Origin: Lineus longissimus
Lineage: Eukaryota > Nemertea > Pilidiophora > Heteronemertea > Lineidae
NCBI RefSeq assembly: GCF_910592395.1
Contig: NC_088318.1
Span: 7,092,756 to 7,156,755 of the forward strand
Reading direction: 5' to 3'
DNA length: 64,000 nt
Shown here in pieces: positions 1 through 10,735 of the stretch; the first letter of the stretch is position 1, and every line of letters starts with the position of its first letter. The notes beneath the pieces were generated by a model that saw nothing but the letters and a program-made list of their open reading frames with translations, did no database searches and had not been told where the DNA came from. The position numbers and the translations under genes were made by a program.

Positions 1-591
1 AATTTGACGTCACGAGCAAACTGATTGGCTGAAATTTCTGTAATGGTAATCCTGTTTGGGAAAAAAAATTCGCCCCCTGGGGCCAAGTGTAGGTCGAAAA
101 CCGTCAAAACTGCCAAAAGGCACAATGGTACCATAAGACATTCAAACCACCAAGAGATGAAATGCCCAGCATTTATGGTTACGGATATATGCTCCGGAAA
201 CCACTGATGGTCAATTTACGCTACTTGACCCCTGTGACCTTGAAAAGTAGGTCAAATCAAAAACCCGGTATTATGTGATGTAGTCTCATGAGTACTGTCC
301 TCAGTAAAAATATCATGATTCTAGCTAGCATAATTCATGAGATATAGCCAAAAGTAGTTTTTTGCATGAAGCGCCCCCTGGGGCCAAGTGTAGGTCGAAA
401 ACCGTCAAAACTACCAAAAGGCACAATGGTACCATAAGACCTTCAAACCACCCAGAGATGAAATGGCCAGCATTTATGGTTACGGATATATGCTCCGAAA
501 ACGAGATCAACGGACAGACGGCCCGACGGACAGACAGACGGCGAACGCCTCGACTATACCCCTCTAGCCTTTATGGGCTGAGGGGTAAAAA
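1..591 (+). repeat. Hairpin-ended repetitive element with 299-bp tandem units (type A)
   Basis: Two copies of a unit beginning CGCCCCCTGGGGCCAAGTGT lie at about 71 and 370, a period of 299 bp. The block then has a short GACG/GACA-rich stretch (about 506-545) and ends in a stem-loop (CCCCTC..AGCC loop GGCT..GAGGGG, about 559-586) followed by TAAAAA. It contains the phrase tgaccttgaaaagtaggtcaaat, also seen in the element at 42682-43855. The 5' end is probably outside the window. It has no coding capacity that I trust. The architecture (tandem core, microsatellite, 3' hairpin) suggests a non-autonomous Helitron-like or similar element; that class is inference. Confidence 0.7.
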
Positions 592-659
592 CCTGAATCT
601 CAGGATGCTCTAATTGGGGAAGGTGAACAATAAATTTTGAGTTGTGCAAATACTTTTAA

Positions 660-672
660 CCCTTTAATGCAT
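660..672 (+). repeat. piggyBac left terminal inverted repeat
   Basis: CCCTTTAATGCAT directly follows TTAA (656-659). It matches the reverse complement of the right end over 13 bases. Confidence 0.93.
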
Positions 673-674
673 AC

Positions 675-763
675 GGGCACATATGTGACCTTTTTTCTAG
701 CCCCCCGCCCAGCCCTCATAAGGCATCCACAACTTTAAATGCATACAGGTCACAAATGTGATG
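675..763. promoter_or_regulatory. Subterminal palindromes of the piggyBac left end
   Basis: Two related palindromes, GGGCACATATGTGACC (675-690) and GGTCACAAATGTGATG (748-763), each follow TGCATAC. Similar motifs occur at 6453-6463, 6494-6507 (GTCACATATGTGAG) and near the right end at 10585-10600 (GGTCACATATATGACC). Repeated subterminal motifs are commonly transposase-binding sites; that role is inferred here. Confidence 0.5.
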
Positions 764-821
764 TATTTTAGTTCATTTTTCCGTTGGTAGATATCTCCCC
801 TTGTCATTCACAATATTCAAG

Positions 822-844
822 ATGGCTGCGCCTATGAGAAACAG
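822..844 (+). CDS. piggyBac transposase, exon 1
   Basis: The start is ATG in CAAGATGGCTGCGCC, and the exon encodes MAAPMRN plus two bases of an arginine codon. It ends at CAG|GTGATC. Joined to the acceptor at 6635-6636 (TTCTGTTTTAG), the frame runs straight into RRSGRVLTADDVANQV, a normal piggyBac N-terminus, which supports both the start and the splice. The same AAGATGGCTGCGCC string occurs at 28354-28367, and resembles the YY1-type start context used by many genes and transposons. Confidence 0.7.
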
Positions 845-853
845 GTGATCATT

Positions 854-1295
854 GAGACGACCACTAATGAATATTCATAGGTTGGAGGGTCGAGGCCTAT
901 CAATTAGACGAGTGCATGTTTTTTACTCTCAAGTACATATTTGGAAAGGTATTGAAAAAAATATTTGCTGCGGCAAGTCTACAGATATAAAGAAATTATT
1001 TGATGAAAAAATTAATTTCGAATTTTGCTAATTGGGTAATAGGGGGCGTGTTTTGAGTTTTTTCTGCCAGTTGGCTGAAAAGAGTGGAAATATCAAAGTC
1101 TGTCTAATTTGTCGATTAAAAAAAAATTTCCGTGGTCAATCACCAATTTAAATCGCACCAGTTACTCGCAAGACTAACCCGTATATTATATCTGAATTTC
1201 AGTTTCACTACTTGACGCATTCTTTGATGCGTTGCGGTCAAACATTGACAATTTAACTGCTAAAAGGCTTAAAAAATCAATTGTGGTCTTGTCTC
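854..1295. repeat. GAGAC-ended inverted-repeat element, copy 1
   Basis: A 442-bp element beginning GAGACGACCACTAATGAATA and ending TTGTGGTCTTGTCTC. The TIR consensus from the other copies is GAGACAAGACCAC; this copy lacks two bases. CATT flanks both sides (850-853, 1296-1299), a possible target duplication. Non-coding, MITE-like. Confidence 0.75.
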
Positions 1296-1766
1296 CATTT
1301 ACACTATATTTTGGGTCAATTTAGTGAAAAATTTGAATGTGCTCAAATCACTCTAATTCATTTAGAATATTGTATTGCTGATGATTTTAGGTCAAAACAA
1401 GCTAAAATAATGAGAAAAAAACTTAATTTGACCCCAATATGAGCCAACCTAGCCCCGGTCTAAGTTCGGTTTCATTTTTACAAGTCTTGTTGTGTTGCCA
1501 TTCATTTTGTAATTTCTTTGAAACTTCTTAGGCCTTGATTCTGAAAGTTGTTCCCTAAGCAGCAAAAATATTCCTAAATCACATCCTAAGTTTTCAGCTC
1601 CATAGCTTGCTTATTCTGGCCAGGGCTGGTCTTTGAATTTGGTGCTGTTGGCTGCAAAATCATGACTTTTTGTCCATTTTGTCCTCTTTCGTCGCTTTGG
1701 CACAGTTGTACCACTCTTTGAAATGTCTCTCGTTTCTCCCAAAATGTCCAGATATGACTTTCCTTT
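1296..1766. repeat. Flank segment Y, copy 1 (duplicated at 5311-5782)
   Basis: About 470 bp starting CATTTACACTATATTTTGGG is repeated with few differences at 5311-5782. Both copies directly follow a GAGAC-ended element, so element and flank were duplicated together. From 1767 to 3150 there is unique AT-rich sequence in which I see no gene. Confidence 0.8.
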
Positions 1767-3150
1767 CAGTGAGTGCTCTGGGTAGCCAAAGTGTAACTGA
1801 TATCCAAAGTGACCCAGTTGCTGGCAGATTATAGCCTCGGTTTAGTATACCTGGTTAGCATAAACTTGGCCGCCCACTGACATAGATTCATGCATAATAC
1901 GTCCTAGTTTACCTATATTAGGAATGTAAACAAGTACCACCAATCATTTTGATATCCAGTACCTACATTCACAGCCCCTGAAAATCACCCTCCCAACATC
2001 CCTAATCCATTGAATCAAGAATATCCAAATATCCAAACAATTATTTCATTCCATATTCCTTTTTTGGTCGAAAAATATAAATCAAAGTAAGGGTCACTGA
2101 ATGAATATAGGCCTACACATGTGAAACATTAATAATCCAAAAGAAGTAAGAATATAATCCACCAAAGGAACAACAAAACAAGTTTAACCTGTTCAGAAGA
2201 ACTGATAGAACCAGGAAAGATGTAACAAAATTGACAAGGCAGGAAGCACTTGATCTTCACCACCACATGTTTCATCATGGTTACTAGGCCAATATGCTAA
2301 TGAGCGGCTGATAATGAGCTGGACAAGCAAAACCAAAAATGTGATAGCCACTTCGTTGATGACCAGAAAGTGTGTAAATTGTACTCATTCACTACAGTAA
2401 GACATGGTCAACACCATGGAATTGACCTTCTGCACTTGAAGTATCAGAAACAAAATCTATCCCTAATACAAGATCAAATGAATATGCCGCCTTGCAAACA
2501 AGCAGCCTGCTGAGTTTGAGAGATTATAGCAGACAAGTGTATAAACAAATTAACCCAAATGTGTGTAATTAATCAGGCAGAAAGGTCACTGTACCAGGCT
2601 GTATCATGATACCATACACAAGTTGACCACCAAGAATGTTATTGACAGTTTCGTTGAGGGGGAGGGGGCTGTGCTGGGTGGACTCCAGCCACTCTCAAGC
2701 CTCACACATCAAGGGGTGTGCATATTTATTGAGAAAAGTGGTTGAATACTATAGCCAAGATGTCAATCAAAGGTCTGCCATCAATGGTCTCTTGTTTTAG
2801 ACATAGAAACTTTTTCTATCCCAATTAGAAGTTGGGGGTGGGGTGTGTGTTTGACAGTACTCACAATGAAATGCATTTTATGCTCTCAAAAGTGCTTAAA
2901 TGGAATACATGTTGCATTAGGATTGTAGTGTGGTATGTATTTAACAATATTAAGCATGTTTATTGAGGTAAAAAAAGATTTGGGCTGTGTCAGAGTCATT
3001 TCAAATAATGACCCCAGCTATCAATGCACTATCTGAGATCATAGTGCATTGAAACTGGAATGCACTAGATAGTACACAAACTAGGTCAATCCAGAACGAG
3101 GCTGACTTTGGCCTATTTTGTATAAGTTTTGACCCAGGTTGTACACTGTT

Positions 3151-3229
3151 TGTTGGAGAGTTGTGGGATGTCATGTACATTGGTTTGAAAAAATTCTCAA
3201 AATGTTAACCCCTGAAATCTACCTTCATT
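3151..3229. repeat. Flank segment X, copy 1 (duplicated at 5783-5860)
   Basis: About 79 bp starting TGTTGGAGAGTTGTGGGATG and ending ACCTTCATT is repeated just before the element at 5861. In the second copy it follows segment Y directly, whereas here 1.4 kb separates Y and X. Confidence 0.8.
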
Positions 3230-3673
3230 GAGACAAGACCACTAATGAATATTCATAGGTTGGAGGGTCGAGGCCTATCAATTAGACGAGTGCATGTTTT
3301 TTACTCTCAAGTACATATTTGGAGAGGTATTGAAAAAATATTTGCTGTGGCAAGTCTACAGATATAAAGAAATTATTTGATGAAAAAATTAATTTCGAAT
3401 TTTGCTAATTGGGTAATAGGGGGCGTGTTTTGAGTTTTTTCTGCCAGTTGGCTGAAAAGAGTGGAAATATCAAAGTCTGTCTAATTTGTCGATTAAAAAA
3501 AAATTTCCGTGGTCAATCACCAATTTAAATCGCACCAGTTACTCGCAAGACTAACCCGTATATTATATCTGAATTTCAGTTTCACTACTTGACGCATTCT
3601 TTGATGCGTCGCGGTCAAACATTGACAATTTAACTGCTAAAAGGCTTAAAAAAATCAATTGTGGTCTTGTCTC
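3230..3673. repeat. GAGAC-ended inverted-repeat element, copy 2
   Basis: A 444-bp copy with both 13-bp ends intact: GAGACAAGACCAC on the left, GTGGTCTTGTCTC on the right. Nearly identical in its body to copy 1. Confidence 0.8.
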
Positions 3674-3675
3674 AG

Positions 3676-4118
3676 GAATGAATATTCATAGGTTGGAGGG
3701 TCGAGGCCTATCAATTAGACGAGTGCATGTTTTTTACTCTCAAGTACATATTTGGAGAGGTATTGACAAAATATTTGCTGTGGCAAGTCTACAGATATAA
3801 ATAAATTGTTTGGTAAAAAAAATAATTTTGAATTTCGACAACCTGGCCATGGGGAAATTTCAAAAAAAAAAAAAGTTCAAATTTGGAGTGAAAATGGCCG
3901 ATATGGGTAAAAATGTCCACTTGTGTCAAACTTGTCAATTTAAAAAAAAATTCCGTGGCCAATCACCAATTTAAATCGCACCAGTTACTCGCAAGACTAA
4001 CCCGTATATCATATCCGAATTTCAGTTTCACTACTTGACGCATTCTTTGATGCGTCGCGGTCAAACATTGACAATTTAACTGCTAAAAGGCTTAAAAAAT
4101 CAATTGTGGTCTTGTCTC
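3676..4118. repeat. GAGAC-ended inverted-repeat element, copy 3, left end lost
   Basis: Begins inside the element at GAATGAATATTCATAGG and keeps the right end GTGGTCTTGTCTC. The central ~150 bp is a diverged variant that includes an A-rich run, shared with copy 4. It abuts copy 2 head to tail. Confidence 0.75.
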
Positions 4119-4122
4119 AGGA

Positions 4123-5310
4123 GAGACAAGACCACTAATGAATATTCATAGGTTGGAGGGTCGAGGCATATCAATTAGACGAGTGCATGTTTTTTACTCT
4201 CAAGTACATATTTGGAGAGGTATTGAAAAAATATTTGCAGTGGCAAGTCTACAGATATAAATAAATTGTTTGGTAAAAAAATAATTTAGAATTTTGACAA
4301 CCTGGCCATAGGGGGTGGTTCAAATTTGGAGTGAAAATGGCCGAAATGGGTAAAAATGTCCACTTGTGTCAAACTTCTCAATTTTTAAAAAAATTTCTGT
4401 GGTCAATCACCAATTTAAATCGCACCAGTTACTCGCAAGACTAACCTGTATATCATATCCGAATTTCGGTATCACAACTCCATGCATTCTTTGATGCGTC
4501 GCGGTCAAACATTGACAATTTAACTGCTAAAGCCTGGTCTACACTAGCAAACATTCGCCAACAATTGTTGGCCAACATTCGCCAACATCATGTTGGCGAA
4601 TGTTTGGGGACCCGTCCACACTATCAAACACAGGCAAACATTGCCAAACAAGTTTGACTAAGTTTGGCCGTGTTTGGCATGAATTTGAGGGCAATTTGGA
4701 GGGAAAATCAGTCATTTCTCTTCATTTTTTCTTTAAAACAATGGAGAACCACAGGAAGAAAGCATGCCTAGGTGCTTCAGCAGCAATTCTTTCAGTTGTG
4801 ATTAACCCCCGTCGCCGCCGCAACTGACAAAAGCCATACTTGTGGAAAAAGCATGCATGGGGCCTATCACTGCCTCCTTCAAGAGTTAATGGCCTCAGAC
4901 TTCAAAAGCCTCAAGAATTTCCTGCGGATGGATGAAGCTTTTCGTATTCCGAAATTAAGTGTTCAATTTCTTGAAATTGCCATTCTCTATCATTCATTGA
5001 GACTGCCATTTTGTCCCAGTAGCTCCATCACATGATCCAAATCTGTTCCCTGATTGGCTGCTGATTGCCCAACACCAACCAACATGTTGTTCAGAAGTAG
5101 CATGGCCTAACATAGGCCAACATTGGCCAACAAGTTGGCTGATGTTTTCACTTGTTTTTGGACCCGTCCACACTGGCAAACAATAGCAAACATGCCTCTG
5201 CAACAAGGCCCAACACGATGTTGGCGAATGTTGGCAAACATTTGTTGGTTCATGTTGGCTAGTGTAGACCGGGCTTTAAAGGCTTACAAGATCAATTGTG
5301 GTCTTGTCTC
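4123..5310. repeat. GAGAC-ended inverted-repeat element, copy 4, interrupted
   Basis: Both ends are present, but the copy is split by a 747-bp element at 4530-5276. It resumes with AGGCTT just before the right end. It is followed directly by segment Y copy 2. Confidence 0.78.
4530..5276. mobile_element. Nested 747-bp inverted-repeat element with TA(A) target site
   Basis: Left end AAGCCTGGTCTACACTAGC and right end complement AAGCCCGGTCTACACTAGCC form ~19-bp inverted repeats with one mismatch, flanked by TA or TAA. Subterminal GTTGGCGAATGTT/AACATTCGCCAAC motifs recur in both orientations, and GGACCCGTCCACACT occurs near both ends. No coding capacity is evident. Superfamily not assigned; TA or TAA suits a Tc1/mariner- or PIF-type MITE. 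Confidence 0.75.
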
Positions 5311-5860
5311 CATTTACACTACATTTTGGGTCAATTTAGTGAAAAATTTGAATGTGCTCAAATCACTCTAATTCATTTAGAATATTGTATTGCTGATGAT
5401 TTAAGGTCAAAACGAGCTAAAATAATGAGAGAAAAAACTTAATTTGACCCAAATATGAGTCAACCTACCCCCGGTCTAAGTTCGGTTTAATTTTTACAAG
5501 TCTTGTTGTGTTGCCATTCATTTTGTAATTTCTTTGAAACTACTTAGGCCTTGATTCTCAAAGTTGTGCCCTAAGCAGCAAAGATATTCCTAAATCACAT
5601 CCTAAATTTTCAGCTCCATAGCTTGCTTATTCTGGCCAGGGCTGGTCTTTGAATTTGGTGCTGTTGGCTGCAAAATCATGACTTTTGTCGATTTTGTCCT
5701 CTTTCGTCGCTTTTGGCACAGTTGTACCACTCTTCGAAATGTCTCTCATTTCTCCAAAAATGTCAAGATATCACTTTCCTTTGTTGGAGAGTTGTGGGAT
5801 GTCATCTACATTAGTTTGAAAAAATTCTCAAAATGTTAACCCCTGAAATCTACCTTCATT

Positions 5861-6287
5861 GAGACAAGACCACTAATGAATATTCATAGGTTGGAGGGTC
5901 GAGGCCTATCAATTAGACGAGTGCATGTTTTTAACTCTCAAGTACATATTTGGAGAGGTATTGAAAAAACTACAGATATAAAGAAATTATTTGATGAAAA
6001 AATTAATTTCGAATTTTGCTAATTGGGTAATAGGGGGCGTGTTTTGAGTTTTTTCTGCCAGTTGGCTGAAAAGAGTGGAAATATCAAAGTCTGTCTAATT
6101 TGTCGATTATCAAAAAATTTCTGTGGTCAACTACCAGTTTATTTTTCACCATTTACTTGCCTGACTGTCCGGAATAACATAATCTAAATTTCAGATTCAC
6201 AACCCCACGCAGTATTTGATGCGTCGCGGTCAAACATTGACAATTTAGCTGCTAAAAGGCTTAAAAAATCTATTGTGGTATTGTCTC
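5861..6287. repeat. GAGAC-ended inverted-repeat element, copy 5
   Basis: A 427-bp copy starting GAGACAAGACCAC with a degraded right end (GTGGTATTGTCTC). Its right third is more diverged than in copies 1-3, so it is either older or from another subfamily. Confidence 0.75.
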
Positions 6288-6636
6288 AGTGTCATTTCCT
6301 TCTCAAAAGATCCCCCACAAAAACAAGGGAGGGTACAACTAACTCAAATAAATGTGATAAACTAATGTAATAGAATGTATAGAACATGTAGAGACCATTG
6401 AAACATGAGTAGATGCAAATATGATGTAATACAGGTAAGGTTTATGAAAAACTCACAAATGTGTGTTTCATGCATACGGTACTTTACTGAAAAGTCACAT
6501 ATGTGAGGCTCATGCATTGGGAGTTCAGTTGGACTTCAGTGATTTTGTGTCTGTTTGTGGCAGACCGTGAATAACTGAATGAACCTCAGTGGCAATGTAA
6601 GTGATATCCATTGAGTCATAAACATTTCTGTTTTAG

Positions 6637-6957
6637 GCGCAGTGGGCGAGTTTTGACTGCTGATGATGTTGCCAACCAGGTGATGAATGATGATGACAAC
6701 GATGACATACCATCAAGTAGCGATGATGATCGTCTGGAATCGGGTGACAAAATTTCCGACGATGAAATTGATGATGACATGGACGAGGATTACAATGTGA
6801 TAGTAAATGTTTCAAGTGGTGAAGAAGATGACGCCAATAACGATGGGGGCGAGAGCTCGGATGACGTCAACGACCAGGAAACTGACGCACATGCAGATTC
6901 CGATGATGCCGAAGAACCTCCACCGAAAAAGACAAAGAAAACCAAAAGCAAAAAGAA
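6637..6957 (+). CDS. piggyBac transposase, exon 2: acidic N-terminal region
   Basis: After the acceptor TTCTGTTTTAG (6635-6636) the frame encodes RRSGRVLTADDVANQV, then a long Asp/Glu/Ser-rich stretch, then a lysine-rich tail (PPPKKTKKTKSKKK). An acidic N-terminus followed by basic residues is usual in piggyBac transposases. The donor is placed at AA|GTAGGT (6958-6959), because the next exon (acceptor CTTTTTTCAG, 7071-7073) then continues in phase with KDKKVWPWEEEDLPDPGELP. Without splicing, the frame stops at TAG 6959-6961. Confidence 0.75.
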
Positions 6958-7073
6958 GTAGGTTGAGTCATATTTTCACGGTACTATACCCTGTGCACTT
7001 GGAATGGAATGAAATGCAATGCCCATCCTGATAGATTTACTTGCATTCTTATGCACTTATTCCCTTTTTTCAG

Positions 7074-7231
7074 AGACAAGAAGGTGTGGCCTTGGGAAGA
7101 GGAAGACCTGCCGGACCCTGGAGAGCTGCCCCAAAAACCGTCTCATCCCTACCCCAGTAGTTGCCGGCCTCAAGTATGCAATTGAATACTTCCTGATACT
7201 CTTCGGAAAAGACTCAATTGAAACGCTAGTG
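7074..7231 (+). pseudogene. piggyBac transposase, exon 3, frameshifted
   Basis: The first part (frame 1) reads WPWEEEDLPDPGELPQKPSHP and soon stops at TGA. The neighbouring frame then carries AIEYFLILFGKDSIETLV, which resembles the pre-catalytic motif that leads to ETNRF in piggyBac transposases. I infer a one-base frameshift near 7150-7180. The exon end is approximate; GTGTTA near 7232 is a weak donor. The intron to about 8845 contains no recognised feature. Confidence 0.5.
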
Positions 7232-8845
7232 TTAGAGACTGTTGTGACGATCAGTGATCGTTTGTTATTGCAATCAGCTGACTTCTCCCTTGACCCGGTT
7301 TGACCCCGTTGTTGTATTTGTGATTTCCGCGCCAAAAATTTGTTCATCGAGACTTTGCGAGATGTTGGCGAGACTTGGGTATTGCCCATGTGTATGTGTG
7401 TTTAAGACAGCACTATGACTTGATTTAGTTAAGATCGCTGTCGGTTCTGTACACCCACGATAGATGACAACGCCCAGAAGTTCGTAGCGAGATGGTTGAA
7501 ACGGTTTGAAGCAGCGTTAAAATGGTGGTAACGTTTTTATGATTGATTTACGCCGTACTGTACTGATAGAATGGAAAATGCCATAATGTTTACCGGTGTG
7601 AAGCCTTTCACGCTTTACGTACATTTGTATACGGCCGACGCACTGAACGTGTGTATCGTGCTGTGTTTGTAACGTATCACCAGTTTGGGTCTTCCTCTCG
7701 CTAATGTATAGCTATCTGTGCATTTAATAGAAGTTACATGGTTTTCTATTGTTTGAGAAGGGGTCTAAAAGGGGGGTGTATTAATATTTAAAGGTGCATT
7801 CTGGTCTTTGTGGACCAGGTGCTTCGAATAGGCTCGCGTAGATCAGGCCGACCTGAAAACTTTCCACTCCACTCTTTCAGGCTTATTTTCGATGAATGGG
7901 CTAATAGTAATGTTGTTGAGTCTCGGTTAGAATGAATCTCGCAATCGTATAGTATTTAGTCCATTGGTGTTATTGGACATATTCAAACCAATAATTATAG
8001 ACCATGCGAACGGATTTCTGGAATATACCATTATATAAAAACCCAGTTGTATTTTGGGACCAAAAAGATGATTATTGTTAACCCACGGTTTTAATCTGTG
8101 TGTTGACTTCAGGTGACTGTTTGATAGTTATAGAGTTAGAAGCCAGTGGGTGTGATTCCATCACTGTCTCTCCGCTTACGCCAGAAGCCGTCTTGACGAG
8201 TTGGACGAATCCGCCCTGCTGAGATCGAGAAGGACGAGGCCTTGCTGTTGACGTCCCTCCCCGTTATAGAATACCCGTGGCGGTATAGTATTCTTAATTA
8301 CTGGCTAGTTTATTGTTACGACCTGCCGGCTAGTTAGGACTAGTCTGTTGCCATCTGGGCAGAACCGGTAGAGTCGAAGTCAATTATATAGTCCTAGCTA
8401 GCGGTCAGGTTGCTTCAGTCAGCCTGAGTCAAAATTACAGACTGTTTGTGTTGTAGCACGTTGTAAGTTGTGAGAGCATTTTAGTATATCTCCCTTAGCG
8501 GAAAAAAAACTTGTATCGATATATTCCCATTGGCGGGAAGAGAATTTGACAATCATATATATAACCTACTACACCCTTCTGCTGACGTTCCGGGCTAGAA
8601 GACCGAAGTCTGCAATCAAACACGAGACGGAGGATAGCCTGCTGTAGAGGCCGGAGAAGAGACACCGCAATCGTGTGAAAAACTAGTACGGAGCCGCTAG
8701 CTCTAGGCTGAAGCATTTCCAGCTGTAGTGTGAATTGCAGGTATCTTATGATAGCTTGTACCATATAAATATACAGTCCTCTTCAAAAGTAATTAACCTC
8801 TGGAATAGTTATCTTATCGTCATCTTGTCAATTCGTTGATTGCCA

Positions 8846-10213
8846 GAACAGAGACCAATCGATTCAGACTTGTGGAAAAGAAGGAAAAAATTCGTCCGGT
8901 GACTGAAAGTGAAATGAAGAAACTTTTGGGTATAGTGATCTACATGTCTGTTGTTCACCATCCTGGTAGGAGAGATTACTGGGCCACTGCAACAAAACAG
9001 CCTTTTGTTGCAGATGTAATGACTTGCAATAGGTTTGAAGAAATTATATCATTGTTGCATGTCTCAGATAATGCACTGATGAAGAAAAAAGGTGAACCTG
9101 GGTATGATAGGCTGCAGAAGGTACGCCCTCTTCTAAAAAACTTGTATGAAAATTTTGCAAAAAGGTGCAGAACCTGAGGCACACATGTCAGTAGACGAGC
9201 AGATTGTACCATTCAAAGGTCGTCATAGCTTGAAGGTTTACGTGGAGAAAAAACCAAACAAATGGGGGTACAAAATCTGGGGTTCTGCTGGTGCATCTGG
9301 GTACATGCACAAGTTCTACATACAGGGAGATAACCTTGTTGAGGGAGAGCCAGACTTGGATGAAGGCATTGGGAAATCTGGAGAAGTTGTCCTCAACTTG
9401 TGCCGTCACTTGCCTGTTGGGACACACATCTACTTTGACAACTACTTCGCCTCCCCTGATCTTCTTCTGGAACTGAAGAAAAGAGGGTTCAATGCCACAT
9501 GCACAGTGCGTGCAAACAGACGCCGGAAGTGTCCAACCCTTACTAAAAATCAGTTCAAGAAGAAAGGCAGGGGGACATATGACTATAGGTCAGCTGATGG
9601 GGTCTTGCTTTGTGCTTGGTATGACAACAGGATTGAAAATGTGGCTTCAAACAAGTGTTCTGTGGCCCCTACAGTTGAGGTCCGCCGATATAATAAGGCC
9701 ACAAAGGAGTATATGTATGTTGAGTGTCCTGCCCTCATCAAGGCATACAACAAATGCATGGGGGGCGTTGATAAGTGTGACATGATGCTCTCTTTTTACC
9801 GCATCAAAATGAAAAGCAGAAAATGGTACAGGCGCCTGATCTTTCACATGGTTGACTTGGCAATCTCCAATGCCTGGCATCTGCAAAAGGCAGTGACTGG
9901 CATCTCCTCCAGGTACTACAGGTTCAAGCTGGCCATCGCTGAATGCCTAGTCAATGGTGCAGTACAACCAGAACCTAGGCGCAGGGAGGAAATGCCTATC
10001 ATTCCACAGGATGTCCGCAGTGCCAAGGTGGTTCCAAACCATGTTCGGTACGATGGTTACCATCATTTGCCAAAACAAGTGGCCAAGATTCCAAAGAAGT
10101 GCAAGCTCTGAAACTGCCAACGCCGCTCTCGGTACTTCTGCATGAAATGCAAAGTGTATCTTTGCATTGATGGTGTAAGTGACTGCTTCTACAACTATCA
10201 TCTGATGGATTAG
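8846..10213 (+). pseudogene. piggyBac transposase, exon 4: catalytic domain, broken
   Basis: This exon holds the DDE_Tnp_1_7 domain: ETNRFRLVEKK, VTESEMKKLLGIVIYMS, RRDYW, then catalytic aspartates in MSVDEQIVPFKGR (~9192), HIYFDNYFAS (~9436) and GGVDKCDMM (~9766). Two lesions are visible. A one-base indel in an A-run near 9160 shifts the frame just before the first catalytic Asp. An in-frame TGA at 10109-10111 cuts the protein inside the cysteine-rich C-terminal zinc domain, whose remaining residues (NCQRRSRYFCMKCKVYLC) continue in frame to TAG at 10211-10213. The acceptor is probably ATTGCCAG near 8845. All three catalytic residues survive, so inactivation looks fairly recent. Confidence 0.85.
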
Positions 10214-10718
10214 AGTAGTATGTGAAGAGACTATATAGCTGACTCTTGCCAAAATGACTAAATCAAATGAACCACTCTCAAATGAACTGCTGGAAGTGAA
10301 CTGCTGCAAATATACACTACATTATGAACTGCTGAACATGTGCTGCTGATAAGCAAACTGCTGAAAAGTTGAGGATGAAATTTTGAGTACCGGTATCAGA
10401 AAATGTCGAATTTGCGGAAAATGTTGCATGAATTTTAGGTTTAGAAGTGTTTTATTCTGCTGAATTATGTGTTATATTGTTAGAAGTTTAAAATTGAGGT
10501 TAGTTTTAGAAATAAACTAGTTTATTTTTATAAGCCTGACTTTGAATTCTTATATTTTGTCTGTAAGTACCCTGTATGCATGAGGGTCACATATATGACC
10601 CAAAAATATCTCCCAAAATACTGGCAGTATCAAAAAAAAAATTCCATTTTTGGTCTAATGGGCTCAAATTAACCCCAAATACCAGAAATCACCATTTTTC
10701 AATAGTGGGAAAGGCTTC

Positions 10719-10731
10719 ATGCATTAAAGGG
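10719..10731 (-). repeat. piggyBac right terminal inverted repeat
   Basis: ATGCATTAAAGGG is the exact complement of the left end, followed by TTAA at 10732-10735. Confidence 0.93.
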
Positions 10732-10735
10732 TTAA

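Larger units (their letters stand above)
660..10731 (+). mobile_element. piggyBac transposon, 10.07 kb, inactivated
   Basis: The element is bounded by TTAA at 656-659 and 10732-10735, the target duplication typical of piggyBac. Its ends are 13-bp perfect terminal inverted repeats, CCCTTTAATGCAT. It carries a piggyBac transposase with the expected acidic N-terminus, three catalytic aspartates and cysteine-rich C-terminus. Most of its length is the first intron (845-6636), which is packed with other repeats, so the ancestral element was probably 4-5 kb. The transposase has a frameshift and a premature stop, so this copy should not be autonomous, although both ends remain intact and could be mobilised in trans. 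Confidence 0.93.
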
